Origin: Xanthostigma xanthostigma
Lineage: Eukaryota; Arthropoda; Insecta; Raphidioptera; Raphidiidae
Length of the DNA stretch: 64,000 nt
NCBI GenBank assembly: GCA_963575645.1
Contig: OY754464.1
Span: 80,016,948-80,080,947 of the forward strand
Direction: 5' to 3'
Position 1 is the stretch's first letter, and each line of letters starts with the position of its first letter. The notes under the pieces are model-generated. The model made no database searches. It saw only the letters and a list, made by a program, of their open reading frames with translations, and was not told where the DNA came from. The position numbers were made by a program, and so were the translations under genes. Shown here one piece after another: positions 23,754-35,600 of the stretch.

Positions 23754-24037
23754 CAATAAGTGAAAAAGTTCATGAGCGTTGAACAATCGGGCGCGTGATG
23801 TCCGTAAGCTTCCAAATCAGTGGCGACCTGTCCAGCAATATTTCCAGTCGTTTGCGAATTATCGCTGCTGTCACTATCGTCATCGTCCTCGTCACTATCG
23901 CCATCCTCTTCTTCTTCTCCAGCGTCAGATTCCGTCGTTTCTTTTTCGACGATATTATCGTCACTGGCGCCCATTTTTCCACCGCCGACCAGTTTGGTTA
24001 TGAGGCCGTACGTTGCGTTGCTTGTTCGTAAACTCAT
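23754..24037 (-). CDS. First coding exon of an unidentified acidic protein
   Basis: An ATG at 24,037-24,035 opens a 94-codon exon that ends in phase 2 at a strong donor (TTATTG followed by GTGAGT). The protein starts MSLRTSNATYGLITKLVGGG and has a very acidic tract, more than 30 residues rich in Asp/Glu/Ser. It ends with EAYGHHAPDCSTLMNFFTY. The frame is open for 27 codons upstream of the ATG but holds no other ATG, which supports this start. An acidic disordered N-terminus is common in nuclear and membrane-transport proteins, and I cannot choose between them. The rest should lie to the left; one candidate exon is 20,098-20,217. Confidence 0.65.
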
Positions 24038-24471
24038 TGCACTTACGTTGCGATGCGATTTTGTTAAAACAAAACAACAACAATAAAGGTCAAGTGTTTG
24101 TTCTATTTGTGAGTACAAGTTTTAAAGATCGTCTCTCGTAACGAACTGACTGATCAGCGTCGCGACGTCGAGATACTATGGCAAATATAACTATCGACAT
24201 CGCACGTACAAAATTGTCATACGGTTCAAATGTATATCTTAAATACTAATCAACAGCGCATGTCAACAGGTCATTGGGCAAAATACGAGAACGGCTATTT
24301 AATAAGTGCTATACCTGAAAATAACCGGTTCCAAAATTAAGCTGTATAAAATAATAGGGAATTGCAGAACTGTTACTTGTCAATAATAATATAAGCCCTC
24401 TTAGATTAGATTAGATTTATATAGGGTAATAAGACATTATTTTGATATCTCACATGCGACTAGGGTTGCCA
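24038..24471. other. Upstream region of the acidic-protein gene
   Basis: Presumed 5' UTR and promoter area. No clear TATA box or repeat boundary was recognised. Confidence 0.3.
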
Positions 24472-24795
24472 ACTCTCGAAAGGGCCAACCCGTGAGAATT
24501 TAAGAAATCACGAGGGGGGGGGGGGGTGAAAGAAAATCTCAATTATTTATTAATTTTGAAATTTATATTTACTTTGCTTTCAAGCAGCATCTAATATTTG
24601 GCGGCTTTTTGCCACAAAATCATAAAAGTTTTTACATGAAAAATCGAAGTTTGTAAATATTTGTAACTCTTCTTTTACTGAAGATGCGTATAATTTTAGA
24701 AAAACCGGAGAAACTACTGCGTCCCGGGAGGTTAACCATTATTACCGGAGTCTCTCGGGCAAGTCGGAAGGGTTGGGAATCCTAACTGCGATCTA
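24472..24795. mobile_element. Possible short DNA transposon
   Basis: The left end reads TAGGGTTGCCAACTCTCG and the right end, in reverse complement, TTAGGATTCCCAACCC. These are imperfect inverted ends about 320 bp apart. A run of 13 G lies at about 24,515. No target duplication could be confirmed. Confidence 0.35.
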
Positions 24796-24990
24796 AAAGA
24801 TCTTTTGTGAATCCCCTAATAGTTTTATTCCCAATTGGGTAGAATGCTTTTTTATGAACCTTATTACCTTACCTCAGGCTTTGGAAAAGGCATGTTAAGA
24901 TATAGGCTGTGTGCACGAAGCCCACTAGCGTCGCTAGTGGGTAATAGAAAATTATTTAACTCACTTTTTATGGAAATCGCGACATGTTTC

Positions 24991-25122
24991 TGTTAGATTG
25001 TGAACTTTATGTAATTTGTAATTATTATGTAATTTATTTTATACTATTAATTTTGCTTTCAATAAATCATTCGTGTTTAAACTATCAATAAAAACGCTTC
25101 TAAATTATTTAAATACACAACA
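24991..25122 (+). repeat. 5' LTR
   Basis: 132 bp, identical by eye to the 3' LTR, with TG...CA ends. AATAAA-type signals occur in its second half. Confidence 0.95.
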
Positions 25123-25190
25123 GATTTGGCGCAGTCGGTAGGATAAAAAAATTATTATTATTAAATAATTAAATTTATAAATTTATAAAA

Positions 25191-28100
25191 ATGTCTATTG
25201 GGCACATCGGCCCATTCAACCCTCAAACAGGGAATTGGACATCATATGTTCGCAGAGTCGAACAATTCATTAAAGTAAATAAAATTGAAGAAAATTTAAA
25301 AGTCGCAACGCTAATTTCACTCGTTGGAGATACGGCATACGAGCTTATCTGCGATTTGTGCACTCCAACAGCAGCTGAAAATAAAACCTGGGCAAGTTTA
25401 ATTAAAATTGTTACCGATCATCTTGAACCTGCACCTTCGGAAATCGCGGAAAGATATAGATTTAGACTTCGTAAACAACAACCAAAAGAATCGATGTCAA
25501 TGTTTCTGCAAGCTTTGAAACACATGGCCAAAAATTGCGAATTCGGTGAGGAGTTGGAAACCAATTTACGAGATCAGTTCGTTTCGGGGTTGCTAAGCGA
25601 AACCATTCGCTCAAGACTGTTTGCGGAGAAGACGTTAAGCTACAACAAGGCTGTCGAAATAGCTTTATCTATGGAAGCAGCGGCAAAGGATGCGGGAGTA
25701 TCAGGAGAAAACAGCGAAAGAAACGCGGCAGAGTCAAGTCAAATTAACAAGGTTCAAACGCAAAACTTGAAGAAATGCAAGCATTGTGGTAAGAAAAATC
25801 ACGAAAACAATAAATGTTATTTTAAAGATGCTAAATGTCATTTTTGCAATAAAAATGGTCACATTAAATCAGTATGCAGAAAGTTTCGAAAAAGTAAAAA
25901 TCAAACTAATTTTATAGATGAAACAGCTAATGCTGGTACCGAAACATTATGTAATATTATAAATGAAATGAAAAATGAAGGTCCTATCAAAGTCAACGTA
26001 ATTATCGAAAATCAAAATCTAGTTATGCAAATTGATACTGGGTCTTCTATATCAGCTATTTCAGAGCAAATTTATTGCAAATATTTTTCAAAATTGAATA
26101 TAAATGAAACTGATGTAAAGTTAAGTACTTACATTGGAAATATTATTAAGGTCAAAGGTTTCATTTGGACAAATGTCACCCTAGACGATATTTCTAAGAA
26201 ATTAAAATTATATATAATTGTAAATGGTGGCCCGCCAATATTAGGCCGTCAATGGTTAAAATCCTTAAATATAAATCTGAATAGTTTTTTTACAATTGAG
26301 ATGAATGATTCAAATAATCCAGTAGACGTGATTTGCAATCAGTATAAAGAGGTTTTCGATAATTCTCTTGGTACCTTACGTAATTATAAATTAAAATTAA
26401 ATCTAAAAGAGAGTTCTATACCTATTTTTCAAAAAGCGAGACCATTGCCTTTTGCTTTAAGAGATCGTGTTGAAAAAGAATTAGAACGACTTTCAAATTT
26501 GGAAATTATTTCAAAAATTGATCACAGCGATTGGGCAACTCCAATCGTTCCAATCATAAAAAAAGATAGTTCCATAAGATTATGTGGGGATTATAAAGTA
26601 ACTGTAAATAAATCTCTAATAATTGAAAAGTATCCAATACCAAAGATAGAAGAATTGTTTTCTAAACTGTCTGGTGGAATTCAATTTTCCAAACTAGACC
26701 TATCACAAGCATATCAGCAAATTTTGCTGGATGAAAATTCAAAAAAGTATACTACAATTTCTACACATAAAGGATTATTTATGTATAACAGAGTCCCATT
26801 TGGTCTGTCGTCAATTCCAGAAAAATTTCAAAAGTTAATGGAAAATTTATTCCAAGGTATGAAAAATGTAGTAATCTTTTTTGATGACATCCTTATAACT
26901 GGTAAAAATCACATGGAGCATATTAACAATTTAAAAGCCGTTCTAAATAAACTAGAGGAATTAGGTTTAAAAATTAAAAGAAATAAATGCGTATTCATGC
27001 AGGATTCTGTATCCTATTTAGGATTTATTATCGATAAGGAGGGCTTACGTACAGATCCTGACAAAATCAAAGCGATTGTAAATTGTGCAGCTCCAGAAAA
27101 TGTTACTCAGCTTAAAAGTTTTCTAGGTTTAATAAACTATTACGGTAAATTTGTGCCTAACTTAAGTTCAATTTTATATCCATTATATGAATTGCTTAAA
27201 AAAGAAGTAAAATGGAACTGGACAACTGAGCATAATGATGTTTTTGTAAAAATGAAACAAATAATGCAATCATCACAAATTTTAATACATTACAACTCAG
27301 AATTGCCTTTGTTGTTGGCTTCCGATGCTTCTTCATATGGCTTAGGGGCCGTAATCTCTCATCAAATGCCCGATGGTTCTCAAAAAATAATTGCTTGTGC
27401 TTCTCGTACGTTATCTCATAGCGAGAGACGCTATAGTCAAATTGACAAGGAAGCACTAGCAATCATTTACGGTGTAAAAAAGTTTTATCAGTATCTCTTT
27501 GGGCGGCATTTTACTTTAATAACGGACCATAAACCATTAGTAGCCATATTTGGGCCAAAGAAAGGAATTCCGGTAATGGCCACTAGCCGTTTGCAACGTT
27601 ATGCTGTCATTCTTGGAGCTTTCAACTTTAATATAATGCATGTCAATTCTAAAGTAAATAATTGCGCAGATTGTCTATCTAGATTACCGTTAAAGATAAC
27701 TGATAACAATTGTGAAGACGATGAAGAAATTGATTATTTAGCTTTTATAAATGATGCTCTGCCTATTGATTCAAAAAATGTATGCAATGAGACGCGTATG
27801 GACCCAATTTTGTCTCAAATTATGCGTTTTGTTTTATACGGGTGGCCAACAACAATAAACAATAGTGAGTTGCAGCCATATTTTAAAATAAGAAATGAAT
27901 TGTATATTAATCATTCTTGCCTAATGCGAGGTTATAAAATAATAGTACCGAGCAAATTAAGAAAAAAATTATTGAGCGAGCTACATATGGGACATCTTGG
28001 CATTGTCAAGATGAAAAGCATTGCTAGATCTTATATGTGGTGGCCTAACCTTGATCAAGACATAGAGTCAACAAGTAAAAATTGCGATGCGTGCGTTAAT

Positions 28101-29006
28101 GTATACGCGAGCCCGTCAAAATCCAAATTAACTCCGTGGCCTTGGCCATCCCAGCCTTGGCAAAGAATCCATGTGGATTTTCTTGGCCCTTTTCAAGGTT
28201 TAACTTTTCTGGTGATAGTAGATGCACATTCAAAGTGGGTGGAAGTTTTTAAAGTTGCTAAAACAGATTCTTTTCATGTCATAGAAATTTTTAGAAGTAC
28301 ATTTGCACGTTTCGGTTTGCCAATTGAATTTGTGAGCGACAATGGTCCCCCATTTACGTCGGAAAATTTCAAAAAGTTTTTAAGAAACAATGGCATTAAA
28401 CAGTCACTCACACCCCCATATCACCCAGCTTCTAACGGTGCGGCCGAAATAATTGTCAAAAATATAAAAAACGTGTTAAAAAAAGCCGTTTTTGAAAAAC
28501 AAAATCTAAATTTAGCTATAAATAGTTATTTGTTAATGTACAGAAATTCTGAACATAGCACCACTCATACTTCACCAGCACAGTTAATGTTTGGACGTCA
28601 TTTACGGACCAGACTTGACTGTATTCGTCCAGAGACTAAAACAATTGTCACAAGCAATCAACAAAAACAGATACAAAATCACGGTGGTAAAGAATGCGAA
28701 TTGAATGCTGGAGATACGGTCTTATTCAGACAGTATGGTGAAAATAAAAATTGTTGGGATCGCGGTAAAATTATAAATGCTCGAAGTAGATCAACGTTCG
28801 ATGTGGAGACACCCGATAATAAAATTGTCTTTAGACATTCAGATCAACTTCGACCTGTAAATAATAAGCCCGATTCACCAATCTCCAACAATCAATTAGA
28901 CACAAGTTCTAATATAAATAATGATTTAAAACAAGATCTGGCCAAAGGGTTTGAATCAAGATATCCTGTAAGAAAACGTACATTCATACAAAAATATCCT
29001 GCGTAG
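25191..29006 (+). CDS. Gag-Pol polyprotein of the LTR retrotransposon
   Basis: A single 1,271-residue frame carries, in order: a Gag region (to about residue 190), two CCHC zinc knuckles (about 196-233), an aspartic protease (near 278), reverse transcriptase (about 410-650), RNase H (about 700-820), and an integrase with zinc-binding head and catalytic core (about 930-1,090). Gag and Pol share one frame. The domain order (integrase after RNase H) defines the Ty3/gypsy group. The start is the first ATG after the primer-binding site. A small minus-strand frame at 27,196-27,462 is a shadow. Confidence 0.95.
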   Translation: MSIGHIGPFNPQTGNWTSYVRRVEQFIKVNKIEENLKVATLISLVGDTAYELICDLCTPTAAENKTWASLIKIVTDHLEPAPSEIAERYRFRLRKQQPKESMSMFLQALKHMAKNCEFGEELETNLRDQFVSGLLSETIRSRLFAEKTLSYNKAVEIALSMEAAAKDAGVSGENSERNAAESSQINKVQTQNLKKCKHCGKKNHENNKCYFKDAKCHFCNKNGHIKSVCRKFRKSKNQTNFIDETANAGTETLCNIINEMKNEGPIKVNVIIENQNLVMQIDTGSSISAISEQIYCKYFSKLNINETDVKLSTYIGNIIKVKGFIWTNVTLDDISKKLKLYIIVNGGPPILGRQWLKSLNINLNSFFTIEMNDSNNPVDVICNQYKEVFDNSLGTLRNYKLKLNLKESSIPIFQKARPLPFALRDRVEKELERLSNLEIISKIDHSDWATPIVPIIKKDSSIRLCGDYKVTVNKSLIIEKYPIPKIEELFSKLSGGIQFSKLDLSQAYQQILLDENSKKYTTISTHKGLFMYNRVPFGLSSIPEKFQKLMENLFQGMKNVVIFFDDILITGKNHMEHINNLKAVLNKLEELGLKIKRNKCVFMQDSVSYLGFIIDKEGLRTDPDKIKAIVNCAAPENVTQLKSFLGLINYYGKFVPNLSSILYPLYELLKKEVKWNWTTEHNDVFVKMKQIMQSSQILIHYNSELPLLLASDASSYGLGAVISHQMPDGSQKIIACASRTLSHSERRYSQIDKEALAIIYGVKKFYQYLFGRHFTLITDHKPLVAIFGPKKGIPVMATSRLQRYAVILGAFNFNIMHVNSKVNNCADCLSRLPLKITDNNCEDDEEIDYLAFINDALPIDSKNVCNETRMDPILSQIMRFVLYGWPTTINNSELQPYFKIRNELYINHSCLMRGYKIIVPSKLRKKLLSELHMGHLGIVKMKSIARSYMWWPNLDQDIESTSKNCDACVNVYASPSKSKLTPWPWPSQPWQRIHVDFLGPFQGLTFLVIVDAHSKWVEVFKVAKTDSFHVIEIFRSTFARFGLPIEFVSDNGPPFTSENFKKFLRNNGIKQSLTPPYHPASNGAAEIIVKNIKNVLKKAVFEKQNLNLAINSYLLMYRNSEHSTTHTSPAQLMFGRHLRTRLDCIRPETKTIVTSNQQKQIQNHGGKECELNAGDTVLFRQYGENKNCWDRGKIINARSRSTFDVETPDNKIVFRHSDQLRPVNNKPDSPISNNQLDTSSNINNDLKQDLAKGFESRYPVRKRTFIQKYPA

Positions 29007-29105
29007 TTGAAATAATAATTATGAAATTAGAATTATTACTATAGAATTATTTTTAGTTTTTTCTTATGTTAAAAAAATGTTATGTTTTTATTTTAAGAAG
29101 GGAAG

Positions 29106-29237
29106 TGTTAGATTGTGAACTTTATGTAATTTGTAATTATTATGTAATTTATTTTATACTATTAATTTTGCTTTCAATAAATCATTCGTGTTTAAACTAT
29201 CAATAAAAACGCTTCTAAATTATTTAAATACACAACA
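29106..29237 (+). repeat. 3' LTR
   Basis: 132 bp, identical by eye to the 5' LTR, preceded by a purine-rich tract. Confidence 0.95.
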
Positions 29238-29294
29238 GTTTCTATGATGATAAGTCAAAAACTTTAGTTGGCCATGATGTGTAAAAAAAAATAT

Positions 29295-29457
29295 AATAAG
29301 GAAAACTGATGTTAGTATAAACAAATTAACATCAGTTTTCCTTATTACATTTTTTTTTTTAAATAAAGACCATTGGCGCCCTAATTTGACGCTCCGCTGT
29401 CAGTATAAACAAATTGACAGCGGAACGTCAAATTAGGGCGCCAATGGTCTTTATTTT
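29295..29457. repeat. Pair of adjacent palindromes
   Basis: 29,295-29,345 is an inverted repeat of AATAAGGAAAACTGATGTTA and 29,361-29,457 of ACCATTGGCGCCCTAATTTG. Both loops contain the same GTATAAACAAATT. They lie in the THAP-bearing remnant; copy A has only a single GTGTAAACAAATT here. Confidence 0.75.
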
Positions 29458-29719
29458 ACTTAAATCGCCATCAGCGCAACAGCCCGGAACACAACAAGCC
29501 TTTCCAGATCGCTTAGTTTTCCTACGTTTTTTTTATAATTAAAAAACTTCATAAATTTTTAACTATTTTCACTTTTAATAAACATTGCTCACTGACATAC
29601 GGAAAATTTGAACTTGAAGTTTCCCCTAGTGCTCACCACAAACGCTCGCATCGAAAAATTTGTAACTCCGCCTTCCTGCATATAGCCCATAACAGCCTTT
29701 TGGAGATATAAGCCCTCTT

Positions 29720-29940
29720 ACTCAGCTTCGTAACAAGGGCTTAGCAATCGGAGCCGGTGCCAGGAGCGCGAACACGGAAGGACGTAATCGGCAGTGCTTG
29801 TTTTATTTTAATATTACCCAACAAATTTTTGAAGGCGCGAAATCGGAATATTGCATTAGCGCCGGCCAGCAAACGAAATATATTTTTGCAGAATTATAAC
29901 TATCGCACCCGGGTGAAACCGGGACGGGCCGCTAGTGCTT
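29720..29940 (-). repeat. Interspersed repeat, family D
   Basis: It ends at the right with CGCACCCGGGTGAAACCGGG and CGGGCCGCTAGT. The same end (from GCAAACGAAATA) recurs at about 36,510-36,580. Read on the minus strand this is a start of the type ACTAGCGGCCCGTCCCGGTT, related to the start of family B. Confidence 0.55.
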
Positions 29941-30056
29941 ATATAAATTATTGTATTGTCATGGCCCATGGGTTATTCGGATATCTGGATGTTGACCAAT
30001 TTTTTGACCTGTTTTTGTTTTGTAGATAGACCTTTAATAAACACGAAAAAAATATT

Positions 30057-30537
30057 TATTCAACTCATGCGCGCTATTCATGTTTTATCATGCCTAAAAA
30101 CCGAACCCTAAATAGCCATTTACCGACTGGTGACAATTACTTGTCATAACTCAATGAAGATTCCTACTAGCTCGGCCATTGTGGAGTAATGAAAATAAAC
30201 GTAACTATTTTCTGAGTCGTAACGAAATAGTAGGTAACAACAACTCCGTTGTTACCCATTGAGACTAAAATTGAGAGGCCGAATGTTTTCGACATGGAGT
30301 TTATTCATAACCGGCTAACCTCAAACCAAAACATTGAATCGTGCTGTTTGGTGCTGTTAGTATTGACAGTTTTTTTTATAAAGAAATAAATAGATATTTA
30401 CAACATCTCATTAATAACAATAAATAAAACATGAATAACGCGCAATTGTTGAATAAAATTATGGGCGTAACTTGTAGGCTAAGTCATGACCTGTCAGCGC
30501 GATGAATGACTTAGACTACTAGTTACGTCAATAACTA
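30057..30537 (+). mobile_element. Repeat family E, copy 1
   Basis: About 480 bp, nearly identical to 39,419-39,897 and 56,476-56,950. It starts TATTCAACTCATGC and ends GTCAATAACTA. A strong hairpin lies just before the right end (AGGCTAAGTCAT against ATGACTTAGAC). It has no coding capacity, and the class is uncertain. Confidence 0.7.
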
Positions 30538-31809
30538 TTAACCAATAAAAAATGTAAAATTAAAATAATTTTAAATTTCCCGCTGAAATACTCAAAACTG
30601 TCCGACCTACGTCACGAACCTCTACCAGTCAGTTAAAAAATTGGGTTTCCTCAGTTTTTTGCTTGTATCTTGTCATTCAATATTGTAACCATGGAAAAAT
30701 TCTTCTAATTTTCGAATTAGTGGAAATTATTAATTTGAATGATACACACGTAGGTACGTACAAGTCAAGCTAATAAAAGCTCGTTAAAAATATTCTGTAT
30801 GTGGTGGCAAATAATTGTTTGCTTGGGGCGATTAAAAATATTATCCGACTTCGTCTCAGCCTCACACAGAATATTATTGTTTATTACAAAAAATGAATCA
30901 TCGTCGAAGTTCTGTTTAAAAAACGCATTATTATCTATTTAATTTTTTTAATTTATAAATAAGTATAATATATTTACGTATCTTATAATATGTACCTAAA
31001 AATACAAAAACAAAGAGCAAAAACATGCAAATCATCAAGAACGAAGGTCAAATAAACAAGTGTTTTATTTGTAATACAATCAATGAATCGTTAATCCGCG
31101 ATAAAGAAAAGATTTTTGTATCTGTCAACACCAAAAAAATTATAATTATTGTCACTTTCAACAGTAAAAAACTACTTTTTTGGACCTCTTATAAAATAGC
31201 TACTTTTCATGCCTGTATAGAATAGTTATATCTCTCTCAGTTTCCATTTAAAACTATATGAGAGACAGAGAGGCAAAGTAGACTGTTTAACACACAGAAC
31301 AGTAATTGTTCTGTGGTTTAACAGCAGCGGAAATGCGTTAAGGAAGTGAGAAAAGGGCGCGCTATTCAATTTACTATAATATGATGCCTTTGGTACGGCC
31401 TACAGCGGCGCATATGCTGCAGCGTATTAGAAAGAAAGAGAAAAATGACACAGCTGTCCAATAAATACAGTGTGAAATAAATATTCTGAATATAAATTTA
31501 GTAAATTAAATAACTATAGTATAGTTCGTTTTACGAATTTATTTCTGAAAATCAATTGGCTAAAGTAAGTATAAATAATATTACACATCATTGACGACTA
31601 CTGAAAGACTCGCTTATTTCTTTTTTTGCATAATTAGTTATTTGATTATTTATTAAATGGACCGCACTAGTGCCCCTACCCGAACTTTCTTAGATTTCTG
31701 ATGTAGTCGCAGATTAACCAACGCTATTATTCGAAGCACAGTTCAATTACAGTTGCCGTAGCGTCGTATCAAGCGTGTAAAGTATAAACTGTCTAATTAT
31801 TATCTAAAG
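30538..31809. other. Spacer with no supported gene
   Basis: AT-rich DNA. Small inverted repeats occur (AGAACAGTAATTGTTCTG at about 31,298). A 66-codon frame at 31,025-31,225 is unconvincing. Confidence 0.3.
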
Positions 31810-32330
31810 GTGGCACTTCACATGGCTATTTGTGTTCGCTATTGGGTGTTTGTTGTATTTGGCAAAATATATGACGTTTAAGACAAACATGCAAATAGAG
31901 GCAAATACGACCATCCACACATGGCAGTCAAATAGCAAACACACAAACATTTGGCAGCAGAATGCAGATTCAAAATTCCAGGAGTTTTAGCACTGCTTCA
32001 TTGTCCCAATTCATTTTCAATAGTAATTGTTCCAGTTCTCGCTCACAGCACAGACACAAAAATATTGAACGTCCGTACAGGTTCACGGCACGTGCGCTTC
32101 TGAATATAGCCATTGTGTGGACGGTTTATTTGCCGTAGGTATTTGCCTATTTGACTCCTTTGATGTGCCTCGAAAAACCGACAAGCGCACGGTAACGCGT
32201 ATTTGGTATTGGCCTTATTTGTCAAATAGGCAAATAAGGCCAACACTTTGTCAAATAGACCCTCCACACTTGGTAATTGTTTGCCAAATATGCCAAATAC
32301 AAATAGCCATGTCAATGTGAAGTGCCGGCA
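31810..32330. mobile_element. MITE with GGCACTTCACAT ends
   Basis: The left end GGCACTTCACATGGCTATTT is inverted at the right end (GGCACTTCACATTGACATGG in reverse complement). The interior is full of GGCAAATA/TATTTGCC-type subrepeats in both orientations. No clean target duplication was identified, so the superfamily is left open. Confidence 0.6.
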
Positions 32331-32621
32331 TTAAACATACGTACTTGCATGTTTTTGCGAGTATAAAAGAATATGGCAAGCTTTGTTACGTATCATTCAT
32401 GATCATTGGATAGACTATTCATTGTGACTATAATCATTTTGTGACGTTTAATGACCGAGCAATATAACCCCCACTTTTGCTCTCGCAAATATTATCTGAC
32501 GTTTGGTGGGACCATTGTAAGATGTAAACAACTTTATAATTTCTATTAAAATGGTCAACAAGTCATAATCTGTGTTAATAACGGTTTATTAAGTGTTGAT
32601 AAGTTATAATAAAAATTAAAA
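32331..32621. promoter_or_regulatory. Presumed PHYH promoter and 5' UTR
   Basis: A 290 bp stretch between a MITE and the PHYH start codon. No TATA box at a convincing distance was found. Assignment is by position only. Confidence 0.3.
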
Positions 32622-35600
32622 ATGAAGTCCAATCGTATTAATATTGTGCTCAACCATTTAAAAGGCAATGAAAACCAAAAACATTTGCTAAACAGGTTTG
32701 CTTTTAAATCACTTTTTTATATAGGTAGAAAATCTAATTTTAGAAAGCGAAGATAACACCATGTTATTTTTTAAAAGTAATGTTTTCATTTCCTACCTAC
32801 GTATTAAATAAATACATAGATACCTATCTCTTGAAAGTTGAAAAGTATTAATTTCACTTCCGCTTTAGATTGCTTGGAAACACTGTTTTTTTGAGGAAAT
32901 CAAAGAAAAATTACCAATAATAAACTGCTAAAATGAGGGGATGGGTCTTTTATGATTTGTTTGTTTGTTAATCTACTTTTGCAACTTTATTGTCATTCAT
33001 AGTCTCACTTATATATAGAATCAAGAGAAATTCTGTTTTTGTTGTAAATTCTTCAACCGTTTTTGCTTAAAGGTGCAGCGTTTTTCTTTTCAGATTTTTT
33101 TCGTAGATAAATTCCATTTTTTTACATACAATTATTTATCTTATCGTCCGATAATGTTGACTTTTATCATACATAAAAACACTACGGAATGTGATACCAG
33201 ATACATTATTTGGGACCATTATGTAAAAAATAACCGTACAGTAAAGCAAACCCGCTTTTTAGCGGGCGGAGATGACATAAATAATTCAAAAATTATTTTT
33301 AAGCTTATTTGAAATAAAAATTCGGAATTATTTAGGGGAAAGCACCCTATGCAGGAAATTTTTTTCAAGATAGTACTTTTCGACTAAAATGGAAATACTT
33401 GACGCGGAGTGCGCTTGTAAGCAGGGTATTCAAGAAATCTAAAATTCCCGTTTATAGACCTATCCATTGACTAACTGAGTTCGGTCACTCTAAAAATACA
33501 ATTTTTCTAAGATTTTACCTTTTTAAGCGTTGGATATTTTTGAGATATTCTTAGTTTAATAAAAAAAACACGCGTTTTTTGAATATAAATCTTTGCCCAA
33601 TGGCTACTGCGCACCTAGCAGAAGGGGGGAAACTTAGGATGTCCATTTCAGACCTAAACTGAGAGATTAAAAGCATTTCCAGATTTCCTCTAATTCCGAA
33701 TTAAGTTTCTTTTTACTTTCCTGCTGCTGACCTGACTTTTGGGTAAAAAAATACACGGTTATTAAGTCTCCGCTATAAAACTACTTTTGAAAGTCATTCC
33801 AGAAACCAAGCCTCAAGACGAAATTCGTGTGAAGGCACACTTTTTCTCTGGAAATTACTCCTTCGCTAAAGTTACTGGTTCTAGAATCTAGAGACTCTCT
33901 TCGCATATTATTTTATACAATGCTCGAAGATATTAATTAGTAATTACATTTTTTTTCAGTACATCAGCGGATGGATTAAGATACACTCTACCAAATTCAA
34001 GTTTTACTCATGATCAACGTCTATTTTATGAAGAAAACGGTTTCATCGTCTTTCGAAATTTAATTGACCATGCTTTGCTCGATGAATGCAGGTTTGTTTC
34101 AAAATATAAATCAAATGCAAAGTATAATTCAGTAACTATAATTCCCACTCAAATCTTTGATTAACGTCTGGTTAGAACTCTTCAATAAATAAAATTATCG
34201 ACCAATTTTTCAGACAATATATTAACAAAAAATATAATTAATACATTAAATCTGGATCGAAACGTTAATGTATTAATTATATTTTTTGTTAATATATTGT
34301 CTGAAAAATTGGTCGATAATTTTATTTATTGTATAATTCCCACTTATTAGCTAACAAGCTTAATGGAAAGACAAAGTAATAAAACATTGTAATTAAATTT
34401 CCTATGCATAAAACTGTGCCACTTATTGCTAAGTTAGGATGACAGTGGAATGAATTACCAAAATTATTTCATTTTAGTGACAGATTTGTTGATCTATGCA
34501 CGGGCCGTGCTGATAAAGGATCGATGACACTAATGAGAGACATTTCCCTTTCAAAAAGTGGGGCTCAAGGAGAGTTTTTGTATAATAAGGTAAAAATTCC
34601 AGCCAATTGGGCGACGGGACCATTCCAACTTCAAAAATATTGACATTTGATATGGTATTATAAATAAATAAAATTTCTGATATCGCGTGAGGTGACGCGA
34701 GTAATGGCTAGTATTCAATATGATATTTGCTATTCGTTGCCACGGTTACCTACATAATATGTTCACGTCGTGTAAAAATTAATCAAAGCATGCTTAACTA
34801 GTTTATTTCTGACAGATCTACAAAACAAAAGAACAGCTGCTTTTTTTTATTTTAATTAAAAGAATAATAAACCGTTATGAAAAGTATACCATTATTTAAA
34901 AAAAAAACAACGTTATAGCATATATCTCTTGCGCATGCACCGATTTTCCCCCAAAACAATAGGGCTCTTCATATTTGCGTATCAAACATCCTCCCAAAAT
35001 TTGGTTTCAATCCGTTCATCCGTTTGATCTGTATCGTGCTCACAAACAGACGCGCAGAGTTTTTCCAAAAATATGTTTTTTTGGATTCGGGGATCTCGAA
35101 ACGAAAAAAATATTGTAAAATTTTGAAAAGTGATTTTTGACCTAAACTAGTACCATTGGAATGGTAAAAGTATATAATTCTTTATTTAATTAAAAAATCA
35201 ATGTAAATATTTGAATGGGGTAGCTTCGCTAAATTTAAAGCGCGTTCTAAGTGCGCTATTATGATTGACGACATATTAAAATAAAAATTTGAATAATGAT
35301 ATTTTGTATTTTACAGGTACAAGATATTGTCTGGGATGAAGTATTTTCAAAGTATATACTATACCCTGATATTTTGAACATAGTGGAAAACTTTACCGGG
35401 CCAAATATTTCTGCCGTTCATTCTATGCTCATCAATAAACCGCCAGATTCGGGGGAACAAACATCACAGCATCCGTTGCACCAGGTAAATCGAACGATTT
35501 TGTCAAAAATCTTATATTTCATAATAATCTATACAGTATGTAAACGCGTAAGGTGCACATAGGGAAATTAGCATTGGGAAAAAATACTTGGATCAGAGTT

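Larger units (their letters stand above)
24991..29237 (+). mobile_element. Ty3/gypsy-type LTR retrotransposon, looks whole and young
   Basis: A 4,247 bp element with 132 bp direct LTRs (24,991-25,122 and 29,106-29,237) of the form TGTTAG...CAACA. A perfect 5 bp duplication GTTTC flanks it (24,986-24,990 and 29,238-29,242). The primer-binding site at 25,127-25,144 matches the 3' end of tRNA-Ser. One long gag-pol frame follows, then a polypurine tract at about 29,095-29,105. No env-like frame is present. The two LTRs are identical by eye, so insertion was recent. It lies within the older THAP-bearing transposon. Confidence 0.95.
24904..29697 (-). mobile_element. DNA transposon remnant with THAP-like exon, copy B, split by an LTR element
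   Basis: The flanks of the LTR element (24,904-24,990 and 29,238-29,697) are together a reverse-oriented relative of copy A at 12,960-13,515. They share CCCACTAGCG..CGCTAGTGGG, AGTCAAAAACTTTAGTTGGC, the THAP-like stretch and GGCGGAGTTACAAAT. The start codon seen in copy A is changed here. Two palindromes (29,295-29,457) lie in the interior. It is an old, noncoding remnant. Confidence 0.6.
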
